Part shown: in pieces, positions 8,847 through 18,849 of the stretch
Numbering within the stretch: position 1 is the stretch's first letter
How the letters are laid out: every line of letters starts with the position of its first letter
Assembly: GCF_011039205.1 (NCBI RefSeq)
Contig: NZ_JAAKEL010000024.1
Span: 1 to 45,152, forward strand
Direction: 5' to 3'
DNA: 45,152 nt
DNA from: Dysgonomonas sp. ZJ279
GTDB taxonomy: Bacteria; Bacteroidota; Bacteroidia; Bacteroidales; Dysgonomonadaceae
Position numbers and translations under genes: made by a program
Notes under the pieces: model-generated
Told to the model about the DNA's origin: nothing
Seen by the model: the letters and a program-made list of their open reading frames with translations, nothing else
The model's database searches: none

Positions 8847-11800
8847 TTATATCATAAAATGCAAACGGTTTTGTAAATTAACCTCTGCAATACCACCATC
8901 TATATCGAGATACAAGATATTCATATTCGGATAGATTTCTTTGATCCGTTTTTCCACTCCTTTAGCCACAATGTGATTGGCAATACAGCCAAACGGTTGA
9001 AGACACACCACTTTATTCACACCTTTACGCGCATAATGGGCTATCTCGCCGGGTATGAGCCATCCTTCACCAAACTGGTTAGATAAATTCAAGACTTCTG
9101 CCGCCGCTTCTGCTTTAGAGTAAATAGATTCGGATGCCTCATAGAATTTAAAATCCTTCAGAATTTTTTCCGACTTCTTCACTTTACTATTTATATACAT
9201 CCAGATAAGCGGTTTCAATGATTTCTCAAAAATAGTAGGTTCTTCCAATCCTATTTTTGCATTCACCTTGCTATTGACAAAGAATTGAAGCAGGAAATCC
9301 AACAAGGGAGGAGTAGATACTTCTACATCTTTCGATCGAAGCCACTCGGTTATATTCGATTGAGCATAATTGTTATACTTCACAAATATCTCGCCTATAA
9401 GCCCAACCTTAGAATATATTTTATCAAAGATAGGCACACTATTAAAGTCGGCGACAGCCTCTTTCAACAGGCGCATCAATGTTTTGGGATTATTTGCCCT
9501 TACAGCATCGATACCCCGCTCAATATAAAAATCGAATACGCCCAGCGACGAACCTTCTTTCTTTTCTCTTACCGAAATAGCACCGTGCATTTGCTGTAAG
9601 CCATCGCCATAGAGAACCAAAGGAATAGCGATTTTAGCAATCTTTTTCCAATCGAAGAAAAATTCACTCTCTCCATTCTGATATGTCTCTCCGGCACTTA
9701 GAGCAATGACAGGTATGTCATTAAATCCGGCATTAAACAATCCTGATTTAATCTGAGCAATGTAATTTGTCGCACGGCATTGTCCGCCCGTTTGTGTAAT
9801 AGCCAGTACTACATCTTTGACATCGTACTGCCCCGATTGAAGCGTATTTATTATATCGCCTAATATGAGTGTGGATGGGTAGCAAACTTCGTTATTACCA
9901 TACATCAGACCCAAATCGGCAGATATTTTATTCGATTTTGGTAAATTCTGAACTTTCAACCCAAGTAAATCTCCCAATGCAGGTGCAAATGGTGATAAAA
10001 AGTCAGCCAACCAAGGAATCAGAATCGTTTTACACTTGTCTGATTTCTTATAAGGAACAGTATATGCTTCGTAAGAAGCCGAAGCTATTTGCGATGTAAA
10101 TTTCGTAGCATTGAGCGATTCTACCAACGAGCGAAGACGCAAACGTATGGAACCCGGACTTGCAATCTCATCGATACGAAGAACTGTAATATTTTTGCCT
10201 ACCGCTTTCAGTATATCACGTGTTTCGTCCATAAAGAATGAGTCGGGACCACAACCGAATGAGTTTAGTTGTACCAGTTGTACATTTTGAGGGAGTTTAG
10301 CAACTTCCATCGCAGCTTGTACTACACGGTTGGGGTACGACCATTGCGATACGATGTTCAGTTTGCCGAAACCCTTACTCTCAGGTTTGCGGAATACATC
10401 ATCAGTCAATACAATTACACCCAGATCGGATAAAATCTGTCCTACCTTTTGGTGAATCAATGGGTCTGCATGATAAGGACGTCCGGCCACAACAAATACC
10501 AGTTCGCCACTCTCTACGGCTTTATCTAATAACTCTTGTTGGTAACTTAGCAATTCCTGTTTCAACCCATCTTTCACTACGACTGCCTTTTTGTAAGCAG
10601 CATCGAACACCGATTTAGAGACCCCTAATTCAGATATATAATTAAAACAGCCTTTATATAAAGCCTTATCACTACTAAAATTAATAACAGGATTATCAAA
10701 CGCTATATCATATTTTGTCTGAGGATCGATCGAGCTTTTTATAACATCGGGATAGCCACTCACTACAGGGCAGTTAAACGAGTTGGAAGCTCCACCGAAT
10801 TCATTCTCTTCTTTCGGCACAAGCGGATAGAATATCCGATCTACCTTTTGTTCTATCAATGCCAGAACATGCCCATGCACCAACTTAGCAGGGAAACAGA
10901 TATTGTCCGACATTACCCCTCCTACTCCTTTTTGATAAAGAGGAAAAGTAGATTCGGGCGACAAACGTACATTGTAACCACATTCTGACAATAATGTATG
11001 CCAGAAAGGGTAATTGTCGAACATGTTTAACACACGAGGGATACCAATAGTACGCCCTCGCTCTATATTTTCAGCTTTTACAGGACGATCGAATAAGATG
11101 TCGTTCTTCTTGTCAAAAGCATTATAACCTTCTTTACGTGCAATATTCTTGTTGAAGAAAATCTTTTCGCATTTATTTCCGGCGTAACAGATATTCCCAT
11201 TATCAAATTTGAAGCGTAGTACCGAACAAACATTTGTACAGCCTTTACACGTCAACTCTCTGCTATTGATAGTAGCAACATCAAACAAAGCCTCTTTTCC
11301 TAAAAATGACGATTCGTTTTGCTTCTTATCCCATAGTCGCTGACCATAAAGAGCAGCACCTACGGCACCCATCAACTCAGGATGATCTGTCGAACTTACC
11401 GTCTTTCCCGATAGCATTTCCAAAGCACGATACACAGCATCGTTGCGGAAAGTACCACCTTGAACAACAATATGATCGCCTAACATATTCAGATTAGAAA
11501 TCTTAAGTACTTTGAACAGGCAGTTTTTAACTACCGAATAAGCTAATCCCGCCGCAATATCGTCGTTCCCTGCATTTTCACGAAGCGATTGTTTAACTTT
11601 CGAGTTCATAAATACTGTACAGCGAGAACCCAGATCGCTTGGATATTTAGCTAAACAAGCCGCACGCACAAATTCAGATAATGGCATATTCAGCATCGAT
11701 GCAAAGTTCTGTAAGAAAGATCCGCATCCTGCCGAACAAGCTTCATTCAATTCTATGTTCGAGATAAGTCCGTTATTGATAAATATCGATTTGATATCCT

Positions 11801-13091
11801 GACCGCCAATATCCAATACAAACGAAACATTGGGGTTTACATATTGTGCACCCGAAAGATGGGCGATAGTCTCAACGATACCATAATCTAAGCCTAATGC
11901 CGATTTTATTAAATCTTCGCCATAGCCTGTTGCTGCCGAAGAAAGGAATTTTACTTTTACACCCTTTTCTTCCGCTTCTTTATAAAATAGAGATACCCCT
12001 TCTATTACTTTCTTAAGAGGATTACCTTCGTTATTACCATAAAACTTGTAGATAATGTTTGTATCTGCATCCATTACCACAATCTTGGTTGTAGTAGAAC
12101 CCGAATCGATACCGAGGAAACAATTTATTTCCTTTTCTTCACCCAGATCCTTAAATTTGAGTTGCTTAATCTTACGATTGGCACTCCATTCTATATAATC
12201 TAATTCATCTTTAAATAAAGGATCAAGAGCATCACCTTGATTTGAAGTTGTAACAACTGATAGACGTTCTATTAAGTCGTTTAGATCGAAAACATTCGCT
12301 TCCTCATCTTTATACAGAGCAGCACCCCATGCCGGAAAGAATTCTCCGTTTTGAGGTACAATGAAATCTGAATCAGCTAATTTCAGTGTATTTTTAAATG
12401 CATCACGCAGCGCCGGGATAAAAGTCAGCGGTCCGCCGATGCATAATATCTTAGGCGTAATTTCGCAGCCACGTGCCAAAGTAGTAACCGACTGTAAAGC
12501 AACTGCGTGCAATATGGATGCCGATATATCTGAAACAGGAATATTGCGGCTTATAAGATTCTGAACATCTGTTTTGGCAAAAACACCGCAGCGGGATGCT
12601 ATTGGATAAATCTTGTCAAAAGTCAAGGCTTTTTCGCCCAATTCGTTTATTGATATATTCATCAGACTAGCCATCTGATCGATAAAAGCACCTGTACCAC
12701 CGGCACAACTACCATTCATACGAATATCAGGATGTCTGCCTTCGGCAAAGAATACCATTTTAGCATCCTCTCCTCCTAAATCGACAAGTGTATGTGTATC
12801 TGCATAGGCATTTTTCACAACTTCTACGGCAGCTACAACTTCCTGAACGAAAGATATACCAACACGTTCTCCGATACCCATACCAGCCGAACCGGTTATA
12901 TTCACACCAAAAGTAGCATCAGAAAATTGTTCGATAACCTCACGCAGGCCGTCTATTAGAGTCTGCTGAATGTTAGCTTGATGTCTGCGATAGGTTTTGT
13001 AGATTATTTGTAAATCGCTATCTAAAACTACAATTTTTACAGTTGTCGACCCGACATCAACTCCCATTTTATATTGTATCTTATTCTGCAT
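8847..13091 (-). CDS. Large acyl-CoA dehydratase activase-type protein (double BadF/BadG ATPase plus DUF2229)
   Basis: A 1414-residue protein combining two ASKHA ATPase domains of the BadF/BadG/BcrA/BcrD class (about 8-262 and 325-580; GVDVGSTTVK and GIDSGSTTTK) with a DUF2229 region (from about 665, RTIGIPRVLNMFDNYPFW) and a C-terminal dehydratase-subunit-like region. Each ATPase half has two cysteines 39 residues apart (Cys129/Cys168, Cys452/Cys491), the spacing of the [4Fe-4S] ligands in 2-hydroxyglutaryl-CoA dehydratase activator. A further cluster, CKGCTNVC...CYAGNKCEKIF, follows near residue 620-650. Activators drive ATP-dependent electron transfer to (R)-2-hydroxyacyl-CoA dehydratases; no dehydratase subunits are nearby, so the target is unknown. 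It is a single-gene unit. Confidence 0.9.
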   Translation of the reverse strand: MQNKIQYKMGVDVGSTTVKIVVLDSDLQIIYKTYRRHQANIQQTLIDGLREVIEQFSDATFGVNITGSAGMGIGERVGISFVQEVVAAVEVVKNAYADTHTLVDLGGEDAKMVFFAEGRHPDIRMNGSCAGGTGAFIDQMASLMNISINELGEKALTFDKIYPIASRCGVFAKTDVQNLISRNIPVSDISASILHAVALQSVTTLARGCEITPKILCIGGPLTFIPALRDAFKNTLKLADSDFIVPQNGEFFPAWGAALYKDEEANVFDLNDLIERLSVVTTSNQGDALDPLFKDELDYIEWSANRKIKQLKFKDLGEEKEINCFLGIDSGSTTTKIVVMDADTNIIYKFYGNNEGNPLKKVIEGVSLFYKEAEEKGVKVKFLSSAATGYGEDLIKSALGLDYGIVETIAHLSGAQYVNPNVSFVLDIGGQDIKSIFINNGLISNIELNEACSAGCGSFLQNFASMLNMPLSEFVRAACLAKYPSDLGSRCTVFMNSKVKQSLRENAGNDDIAAGLAYSVVKNCLFKVLKISNLNMLGDHIVVQGGTFRNDAVYRALEMLSGKTVSSTDHPELMGAVGAALYGQRLWDKKQNESSFLGKEALFDVATINSRELTCKGCTNVCSVLRFKFDNGNICYAGNKCEKIFFNKNIARKEGYNAFDKKNDILFDRPVKAENIERGRTIGIPRVLNMFDNYPFWHTLLSECGYNVRLSPESTFPLYQKGVGGVMSDNICFPAKLVHGHVLALIEQKVDRIFYPLVPKEENEFGGASNSFNCPVVSGYPDVIKSSIDPQTKYDIAFDNPVINFSSDKALYKGCFNYISELGVSKSVFDAAYKKAVVVKDGLKQELLSYQQELLDKAVESGELVFVVAGRPYHADPLIHQKVGQILSDLGVIVLTDDVFRKPESKGFGKLNIVSQWSYPNRVVQAAMEVAKLPQNVQLVQLNSFGCGPDSFFMDETRDILKAVGKNITVLRIDEIASPGSIRLRLRSLVESLNATKFTSQIASASYEAYTVPYKKSDKCKTILIPWLADFLSPFAPALGDLLGLKVQNLPKSNKISADLGLMYGNNEVCYPSTLILGDIINTLQSGQYDVKDVVLAITQTGGQCRATNYIAQIKSGLFNAGFNDIPVIALSAGETYQNGESEFFFDWKKIAKIAIPLVLYGDGLQQMHGAISVREKKEGSSLGVFDFYIERGIDAVRANNPKTLMRLLKEAVADFNSVPIFDKIYSKVGLIGEIFVKYNNYAQSNITEWLRSKDVEVSTPPLLDFLLQFFVNSKVNAKIGLEEPTIFEKSLKPLIWMYINSKVKKSEKILKDFKFYEASESIYSKAEAAAEVLNLSNQFGEGWLIPGEIAHYARKGVNKVVCLQPFGCIANHIVAKGVEKRIKEIYPNMNILYLDIDGGIAEVNLQNRLHFMI

Positions 13092-13171
13092 ATAGTCTGT
13101 TTTAACCCATGTCCTTAGTATAAATAACTAAAGAACAGAAAGTTTTGATATTATTAATATAGTTTAATCTG

Positions 13172-13179
13172 CAAATTTA
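13172..13179 (-). promoter_or_regulatory. -7 element of the activase gene
   Basis: TAAATTTG on the minus strand fits TAnnTTTG, 80 bp before the start codon at 13091. No matching -33 TTTG was found. Confidence 0.45.
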
Positions 13180-13255
13180 CGAAATTAACTTAGAATAAAT
13201 CCGCATCAGTCATAGATAAAATTGATATTAAGATTAAATGAAACAACTCACAAAG

Positions 13256-14002
13256 TTACAACAACATGAATTTCAAAGCGTTGAATAAATCATCAGGAGT
13301 ATCTATTCCAATTGTTTCTTCATAAGTATACCCAACACGTATACGATAACCAGCTTCTATCCAGCGCAGTTGCTCCAACGATTCTGCTTTTTCGAGGGAA
13401 GAAGGTGGCAATTGTGTAATTTCTTTCAACACATCCGAACGATAGGCATACATCCCGATATGTTTATAAAACGTATGCTTATCCAACCATTCGGTATGAT
13501 GTACATCTCTTATATAAGGAATAATGGAACGGCTGAAATAAATTGCCTCATTATTGCTATTGATTGTTACTTTTGGCGAATTAGGATTAAATAAAGCATC
13601 AAACCCATCTTCTTTTTTGAAAGGCTTAACTAATGTAGCCAATTCGACATCTTTACTATCGAAACAGGCTTTAAGGCTTTCTATTTGCTGTGGTTGTATA
13701 AAAGGCTCATCACCCTGTACATTGATAACCACATCGAAACCCTCTCCTACCTTGGCATAAGCTTCATATATACGATCGGTACCACTACGATGCTCTGTAG
13801 ATGTCATTACCGCTTTTCCGCCAAATGCCTCTACTGCATCAAATATGCGAATATCGTCTGTAGCGACCCAAACCTCATCTGTTGCTTTCTTCACCTGTTC
13901 GTAGACACGTTGTATCATAGGCTTACCCGCCATGTCAGCCAATGGCTTTCCCGGAAAACGAGTAGAAGCATATCTTGCCGGAATGATTACTATAAATTTC
14001 AT
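13256..14002 (-). CDS. kdsB: CMP-KDO synthetase (3-deoxy-manno-octulosonate cytidylyltransferase)
   Basis: A 248-residue nucleotidyltransferase that activates KDO with CTP for lipopolysaccharide core synthesis in the cytoplasm. Signatures include IIPARYASTRFPGKPLA at residues 5-21 (CTP binding), NVQGDEPF near residue 93-100, and RWIEAGYRIRVGYT followed by GIDTPDDL at the C-terminal end. The length is normal. The gene stands alone on the minus strand between the activase gene and the divergent TonB receptor gene. Confidence 0.97.
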   Translation of the reverse strand: MKFIVIIPARYASTRFPGKPLADMAGKPMIQRVYEQVKKATDEVWVATDDIRIFDAVEAFGGKAVMTSTEHRSGTDRIYEAYAKVGEGFDVVINVQGDEPFIQPQQIESLKACFDSKDVELATLVKPFKKEDGFDALFNPNSPKVTINSNNEAIYFSRSIIPYIRDVHHTEWLDKHTFYKHIGMYAYRSDVLKEITQLPPSSLEKAESLEQLRWIEAGYRIRVGYTYEETIGIDTPDDLFNALKFMLL

Positions 14003-14029
14003 ATCAATTACCTAATTAAAAAGATAAAA

Positions 14030-14037
14030 CAAAGATA
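14030..14037 (-). promoter_or_regulatory. -7 element of kdsB
   Basis: TATCTTTG on the minus strand fits TAnnTTTG and lies 27 bp before the kdsB start. The nearest upstream TTTG (14065-14068, minus strand) is 27 bp away, longer than the ideal spacing. The rest of the divergent gap to 14298 is AT-rich, and no strong rightward promoter was recognised. Confidence 0.45.
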
Positions 14038-14298
14038 ACTCTTATTTGAAAAATAGAGATAACCACAAATGTATATTTACTATCCATTTTTTGAATTTAT
14101 AATTTAGCAGACCAGAAAAAACAAGAGAATAGATAGCTTTATTTCAATCTGAATATTCTTATTCGATACATATCAATTTTATTTATATCCTTTGCCTTGA
14201 TGCTCTGTTTTATAAAATATAATTACCTTTATAGAATATTCCTTTCGTAGAATTCTCCGTTTAGGAATTGAAATGTTAACTACGACCTATTACCATTT

Positions 14299-16719
14299 AT
14301 GAAAAAAGCACGTATTGGATCTTTATTATCCATGCTATTTGTCAGTTTATCTATTCTAGCATCATCCGGTCCCAGAATTAAAGGACGATTAATAGAATCA
14401 GGGAAAAATACCCCTATCGAATTTGCCGATGTTGTACTCTCGAAGAAAGGGAAAACAACCGCTATTGCACACGCATATTCAGAAGAAAATGGCCAATTCA
14501 TATTGTCTGATATAGAAGATGGCGAATATACACTGATGATCAGAGTAGTTGGTTATGATATATATACTAAAACACCTGTCACATTAACACCTGCAATTAC
14601 AATATTAGACCTTGGTGTTGTAGAGTTAAAACCTCTGGAAAACGAATTATCGGAAGTTGTAGTAGAAGCAGATAAAAGACAAGTCATATACAAACTGGAC
14701 AAAAGAATTATTGATGCATCAGCTAATCTGATGGGAGCTGGAGGGTCTGCAGTCGATATACTCGAAAACACGCCATCGATAAGAATAGATGCAGAGGGCG
14801 AAGTAACATTTCGGGGTAGTAGTGGATTTGCTGTATTTGTCAATGGGAAAATAAGTATGCTATCCGGTACACAAGCACTACAACAGATACCGGCAGGGAT
14901 GATAGAAAATATAGAAATAATTACAAATCCTTCGGCTCGACACGATACAGGTGGCGATGTCGGTATTATCAATATTATTACGAAGAAAAATTATCAGCAG
15001 GGATTTAATGGTATGGTAAATGTATTTGGAAGCACGGCTTTATCTAATGGTCTGGACTTCATGCTCGCCAAACAAAATAAAAATCTCCAATGGTCTCTAT
15101 CGGGAAGCTGGAATGAGCCTATTCGCAAAAGCCACTTCGATCAGGATAAAACAACAATTGTAGATGGCATCACAACGATATCTCATTCTAAAGGACCTCG
15201 TAAAAGTATAACATACAATACTTTTATCAGAAACGGCTGGATCTACTCACTACCAAAAACAGCTCTAAATCTTGATCTGGAAATAGGATATAACAAAAAG
15301 ACCCGCAAAGGGAATCTTGATTATACAGAGGTACGATCGGAGAATGGTAATATATTTGAAACAGGTGACGCCAACAGTAGAGATTATTACGATCTACACG
15401 CAACATATTATCAAGGTAATGCCGGATTTGATCATAGATTCAATGAAGATGGTCATAAGCTATCGGGGAGCTTTCTTCTAAGATACGAAGGTGATGCATT
15501 GGAATATTTCCAAAGCGACTTATTTGATAAGAACAACGAACGGTTGCAAGGACATAGGGCATGGGAAGACGAACACAGATGGACTGTACAGGCAAATGCC
15601 GATTATATTCTACCTTATAGCAAAACCGGAAAATTCGAGGGAGGCTATCAATACTTCTCTTATCTGGAGGATGGAGATTATAGCATGCAATTCTGGGATC
15701 CTGAGAAAAAAGAATTTTATTGGAGAGACGATATCTATAATACGTTCTATTTCCAACGCGGCATTCATTCCATATACGCGATGGGTTCAGACAGCTATAA
15801 AGCATTCGATCTTCAACTTGGCTTAAGAGGCGAACATACCCATCAGGTATTACGTAGTTCGATAGAAGGTTCGAACCGAACAGTCAATCGCTTCGAAGTA
15901 TTCCCTTCTGTACATTTAGGGTATAACTTACCTAATAATCATAAGCTGATTTTTTCATATTCGTATCGCACCACGCGGCCTCAGCTATTTTACATGGAGC
16001 CATACATTACATACCGAGACTATTATACGGCTGAAATCGGTAATCCTGATATTCGTCCCGAATATATCCATTCGTACGAGCTCAATTATAAGAAGAACAT
16101 TAATGAACACATCATATCATCGAGCTTGTTTTATCGATACCGAAAGGACAAAATAGAACGTCTGCGTGTGCCCTACTCAGCCGGTGTAACTTTAGACTCG
16201 ATGGCCAATGTTGGCAACGATCGCTCTATGGGGATCGAATTAAACGGACAACTTAAAGCTACAAACAAATGGAATATCAATATCAATGGAAATATATACT
16301 ACTATAAAGTTGAAAATAAATTTAAACTGGATGGCAAAAATGAAACCAGTACGAACTACGATATTACAATCAATAATTTAATTGATGTGCATAAAAATAC
16401 ACGTATCCAATTCGATGGAAATTTTGTAGGTCCTTCGGTTACCACTCAAGGGCGCTCTGACTCTTTTTGGTTTATGAATTTTGCTATCCGTCAACAGCTA
16501 TTTCAACGTAAATTATTGTCAACCCTTTCTTTCAGGGATGTATTCAATACAGCCCGGTATAAGAGCGATATCAGAACAGCCAATCTGGAATCCGTTACGC
16601 ATATACGTCCTCAATATCCCGTAATTATGCTTACTCTCAGCTATACTTTTAATAACTTCAAAAAGAAATCAGTTGATTCACGGGACAACCGTGATCTCTT
16701 TGAAGGAACCAATCATTAA
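14299..16719 (+). CDS. TonB-dependent receptor of the outer-membrane beta-barrel family
   Basis: An 806-residue outer-membrane receptor. After a signal peptide ending near residue 24 comes a carboxypeptidase-regulatory-like beta-sandwich (about 28-110; KGRLIESGKNTPIEFADVVLS). A plug follows (LSEVVVEADKRQVIYKLDKR; VFVNGKISMLSGTQALQQIP; NPSARHDTGGDVGIINIITKK) and then a long beta-barrel with alternating aromatic strands, ending with LTLSYTFNNF. The plug pattern is that of the OMP_b-brl family rather than SusC, so its substrate cannot be read from sequence. The next gene begins 17 bp later and encodes a glycosidase-like protein, which suggests the two act together. Confidence 0.88.
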   Translation: MKKARIGSLLSMLFVSLSILASSGPRIKGRLIESGKNTPIEFADVVLSKKGKTTAIAHAYSEENGQFILSDIEDGEYTLMIRVVGYDIYTKTPVTLTPAITILDLGVVELKPLENELSEVVVEADKRQVIYKLDKRIIDASANLMGAGGSAVDILENTPSIRIDAEGEVTFRGSSGFAVFVNGKISMLSGTQALQQIPAGMIENIEIITNPSARHDTGGDVGIINIITKKNYQQGFNGMVNVFGSTALSNGLDFMLAKQNKNLQWSLSGSWNEPIRKSHFDQDKTTIVDGITTISHSKGPRKSITYNTFIRNGWIYSLPKTALNLDLEIGYNKKTRKGNLDYTEVRSENGNIFETGDANSRDYYDLHATYYQGNAGFDHRFNEDGHKLSGSFLLRYEGDALEYFQSDLFDKNNERLQGHRAWEDEHRWTVQANADYILPYSKTGKFEGGYQYFSYLEDGDYSMQFWDPEKKEFYWRDDIYNTFYFQRGIHSIYAMGSDSYKAFDLQLGLRGEHTHQVLRSSIEGSNRTVNRFEVFPSVHLGYNLPNNHKLIFSYSYRTTRPQLFYMEPYITYRDYYTAEIGNPDIRPEYIHSYELNYKKNINEHIISSSLFYRYRKDKIERLRVPYSAGVTLDSMANVGNDRSMGIELNGQLKATNKWNININGNIYYYKVENKFKLDGKNETSTNYDITINNLIDVHKNTRIQFDGNFVGPSVTTQGRSDSFWFMNFAIRQQLFQRKLLSTLSFRDVFNTARYKSDIRTANLESVTHIRPQYPVIMLTLSYTFNNFKKKSVDSRDNRDLFEGTNH

Positions 16720-16736
16720 TATTATAAATCATAATT

Positions 16737-17849
16737 ATGCCTATATCTCGTCGTAATTTCCTGAAAGCTGCCATGTGCGGCATTATAACACCCTCTGTAC
16801 TATCATTAGCTGCAAACAACAGAATTCCGCACGAAGCATTTATAGACAAATTGCTTCCGGCTCCGGTAGGTGGCGGATTTTCAATGTCCGATTATTGGGT
16901 ATGGGGTTCATCAGTCATCAAAGGAGAAGATGGTAAATACCACATGTTTGCCGACCGATGGGCTAAAGATTTAGGGTTTCAAGCATGGGTTACCAATTCG
17001 CAAGTGGCTCATGCAGTATCAGATACCCCCGAAGGTCCGTATACATTTGCCGATGTAGCCTTACCTGTAAGAGGTGCCGGATATTTCGATGGATTGGTAA
17101 CGCATAATCCGAGAGTGATATTCTATAAAGGATTATATTATATTTATTACTTTGGTACTACATACGACTTTCCTGTACCAGAAGCAGGTGTAGCATGGGA
17201 AGACAGCTGGTTTGAACGAGCATGGATGAATAAGCGCATAGGTGTGGCATGGTCTAAATCGCTCTATGGCCCATGGAATAGATATAATAGTCCTGTCATA
17301 GAACCACGCCCCGGTAAATGGGATGCGACCATAACAACAAATCCATCACCCGTGGTGAATCCAAAAACAGGAAAGATTCTTTTAATGTATAAATCATCAC
17401 CTATAAATTCCGCACCACCTTTATTACTAGGGGTTGCAGAAGCATCGGAACCGTATGGCGAATACAAACGACTTTCCGATAATCCGATATTTAGATTCGA
17501 CACTGCTGCAAATAACGACAATGATGTGGAAGACCCTTTTGTATGGTATAATGGAAAAGGCTACGAACTGATAATGAAAGACCGCTTCGGTCACATCTGT
17601 GGAGAAGAAGGTGGTGGCGTACATGCCACATCAGCAAACGGGATAAACTGGAAACTGTCGTCTCCTGTGAAAGCATACTCGCGAACAGTAAGATGGGATA
17701 ATGGACAGACTACCCTTCAGGCAAATTTTGAACGCCCGTTTTTATTAATTGAGAATGGGAAACCAACTCATTTATTCGCTGCCACCGGTGAAGGTTCTCA
17801 ACAGTGGCAATTCGATCGAACTTGGAATATGGTTATTCCTCTGAAATAA
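16737..17849 (+). CDS. Tat-signal glycosidase-like beta-propeller protein (GH43/GH117-like)
   Basis: A 370-residue exported protein. The N-terminus SRRNFLKAAMCG fits the twin-arginine consensus S-R-R-x-F-L-K followed by a hydrophobic stretch and an Ala-rich cleavage region (LSLAANN), so export in a folded state is likely. The mature part has blade-like repeats typical of five-bladed propeller glycosidases: YWVWGSSVIKGEDGKYHMF, THNPRVIFYKGLYYIYYFG, TTNPSPVVNPKTGKILLMYK, VEDPFVWYNGKGYELIMK and ERPFLLIENGKPTHLF. Family and substrate are not certain; GH43, GH117 and GH130 share this pattern, and no catalytic residues were assigned. It lies directly behind the TonB receptor gene and probably processes the ligand taken up. 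Confidence 0.7.
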   Translation: MPISRRNFLKAAMCGIITPSVLSLAANNRIPHEAFIDKLLPAPVGGGFSMSDYWVWGSSVIKGEDGKYHMFADRWAKDLGFQAWVTNSQVAHAVSDTPEGPYTFADVALPVRGAGYFDGLVTHNPRVIFYKGLYYIYYFGTTYDFPVPEAGVAWEDSWFERAWMNKRIGVAWSKSLYGPWNRYNSPVIEPRPGKWDATITTNPSPVVNPKTGKILLMYKSSPINSAPPLLLGVAEASEPYGEYKRLSDNPIFRFDTAANNDNDVEDPFVWYNGKGYELIMKDRFGHICGEEGGGVHATSANGINWKLSSPVKAYSRTVRWDNGQTTLQANFERPFLLIENGKPTHLFAATGEGSQQWQFDRTWNMVIPLK

Positions 17850-17919
17850 AACAGAAAACAAATTAGTATAAGAGCACTAAGAATTAAACCAAGATTAGTC
17901 CTATTTCAAAAATGGGGTG

Positions 17920-17927
17920 TATATTTG
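17920..17927 (+). promoter_or_regulatory. -7 element directly before folK
   Basis: TATATTTG fits TAnnTTTG and ends only 8 bp before the ATG at 17936. Transcription would begin at or next to the start codon, giving a leaderless or nearly leaderless mRNA. This also argues against an in-frame ATG at 17912, which lies upstream of the box. Confidence 0.55.
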
Positions 17928-17935
17928 CATCCGTT

Positions 17936-18313
17936 ATGAATAAAGCACTTATTTCTATCGGGTCTAACGAAAATAAAGAGATTATTATAGTCTCCTGCCA
18001 GCTTTTACTAAAAGAAATATTTAGTAAAATTATTTATTCTAAAACGTGCATAACTGCACCTTATGGAACAAACTATAAAACTGATTTTATTAATCAGTTG
18101 GCTGTTGTATCTACCGACAAAACAAAGGACGAAGTTTCATCTTTATTAAAATCATTAGAAATTAAGATGGGTAGAACACCCGATGATAAAAAAAAGGGTA
18201 AGGTCATAATAGATATTGATCTTATCACATGGAACAATGATATATTAAAACCAGAAGAAATGAATCGCAATTATATAAAAAATATCATATCAGAACTAAA
18301 TACTTATCTATAA
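17936..18313 (+). CDS. folK: HPPK (6-hydroxymethyl-7,8-dihydropterin pyrophosphokinase)
   Basis: A 125-residue HPPK that transfers pyrophosphate from ATP to 6-hydroxymethyl-dihydropterin in folate synthesis. It is somewhat shorter than the E. coli enzyme (about 159). The N-terminal strand KALISIGSN is typical. The metal/ATP-binding segment is recognisable as EIKMGRTPDDKKKGKVIIDIDL, where IDIDL stands for the conserved D-x-D. The sequence is AT-rich and divergent, and the C-terminal lid region is abbreviated. A separate full-length folK elsewhere cannot be excluded. The start at 17936 is preferred over 17912 because of the overlapping promoter element. It is flanked by the glycosidase-like gene and the susC leader. 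Confidence 0.75.
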   Translation: MNKALISIGSNENKEIIIVSCQLLLKEIFSKIIYSKTCITAPYGTNYKTDFINQLAVVSTDKTKDEVSSLLKSLEIKMGRTPDDKKKGKVIIDIDLITWNNDILKPEEMNRNYIKNIISELNTYL

Positions 18314-18406
18314 ATTCAGACCCATACCCGCACCCATCCACAAATAGAGAATAAAACAAATCGTCTTATTAAAATAAAATAACAGAATATTAAATTTAAC
18401 ATATAT

Positions 18407-18439
18407 TTTGCAATTATAAAGAAAATGTTGTTACCTTTG
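18407..18439 (+). promoter_or_regulatory. Strong Bacteroidetes promoter for the susC/susD unit
   Basis: TTTG at 18407-18410 and TACCTTTG at 18432-18439 are separated by 21 bp, the spacing expected between -33 and -7 elements. A start near 18446 would give a leader of about 515 nt before susC. This is the best-formed promoter seen in the window. Confidence 0.72.
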
Positions 18440-18570
18440 GAATCATTCAAACACTTTTTCTTATCATATTGATTTAATTTTAATAAACAGAATGACAGTT
18501 AACCTCACAAATAATCTAGTATCAAACCTCTTTTTTCCATCTGAAAATTTGGAGATTAGCTATGTTTTAT

Positions 18571-18639
<69 letters not shown>

Positions 18640-18849
18640 CAAACACACGCACGTATAATATAAGAATTTCGCTTCACGAAGCAATTTTTCACAAAAGTTT
18701 TATTGGTAAGACAATATATACCTCAAATAGCATCATATGTTATTTGGGTTTTTCCTGTTGCCTTAAAATTCCTCCCAATCGTATGGATCATCATTCTATA
18801 TGTTAATCGAACCACAACCTAAATCTATTTCTATCATGTAAAAAAGAAG

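Noticed and set aside
13685-14038. Plus-strand open frame of 117 codons opposite kdsB
   Set aside because: It is antisense to a well-supported gene, is rich in Cys, His and Ile as shadow frames are, and has no start signal.
15870-15885. tRNA T-arm-like sequence GGTTCGAACC
   Set aside because: It lies within the TonB receptor coding region and no acceptor, D or anticodon arms are present.
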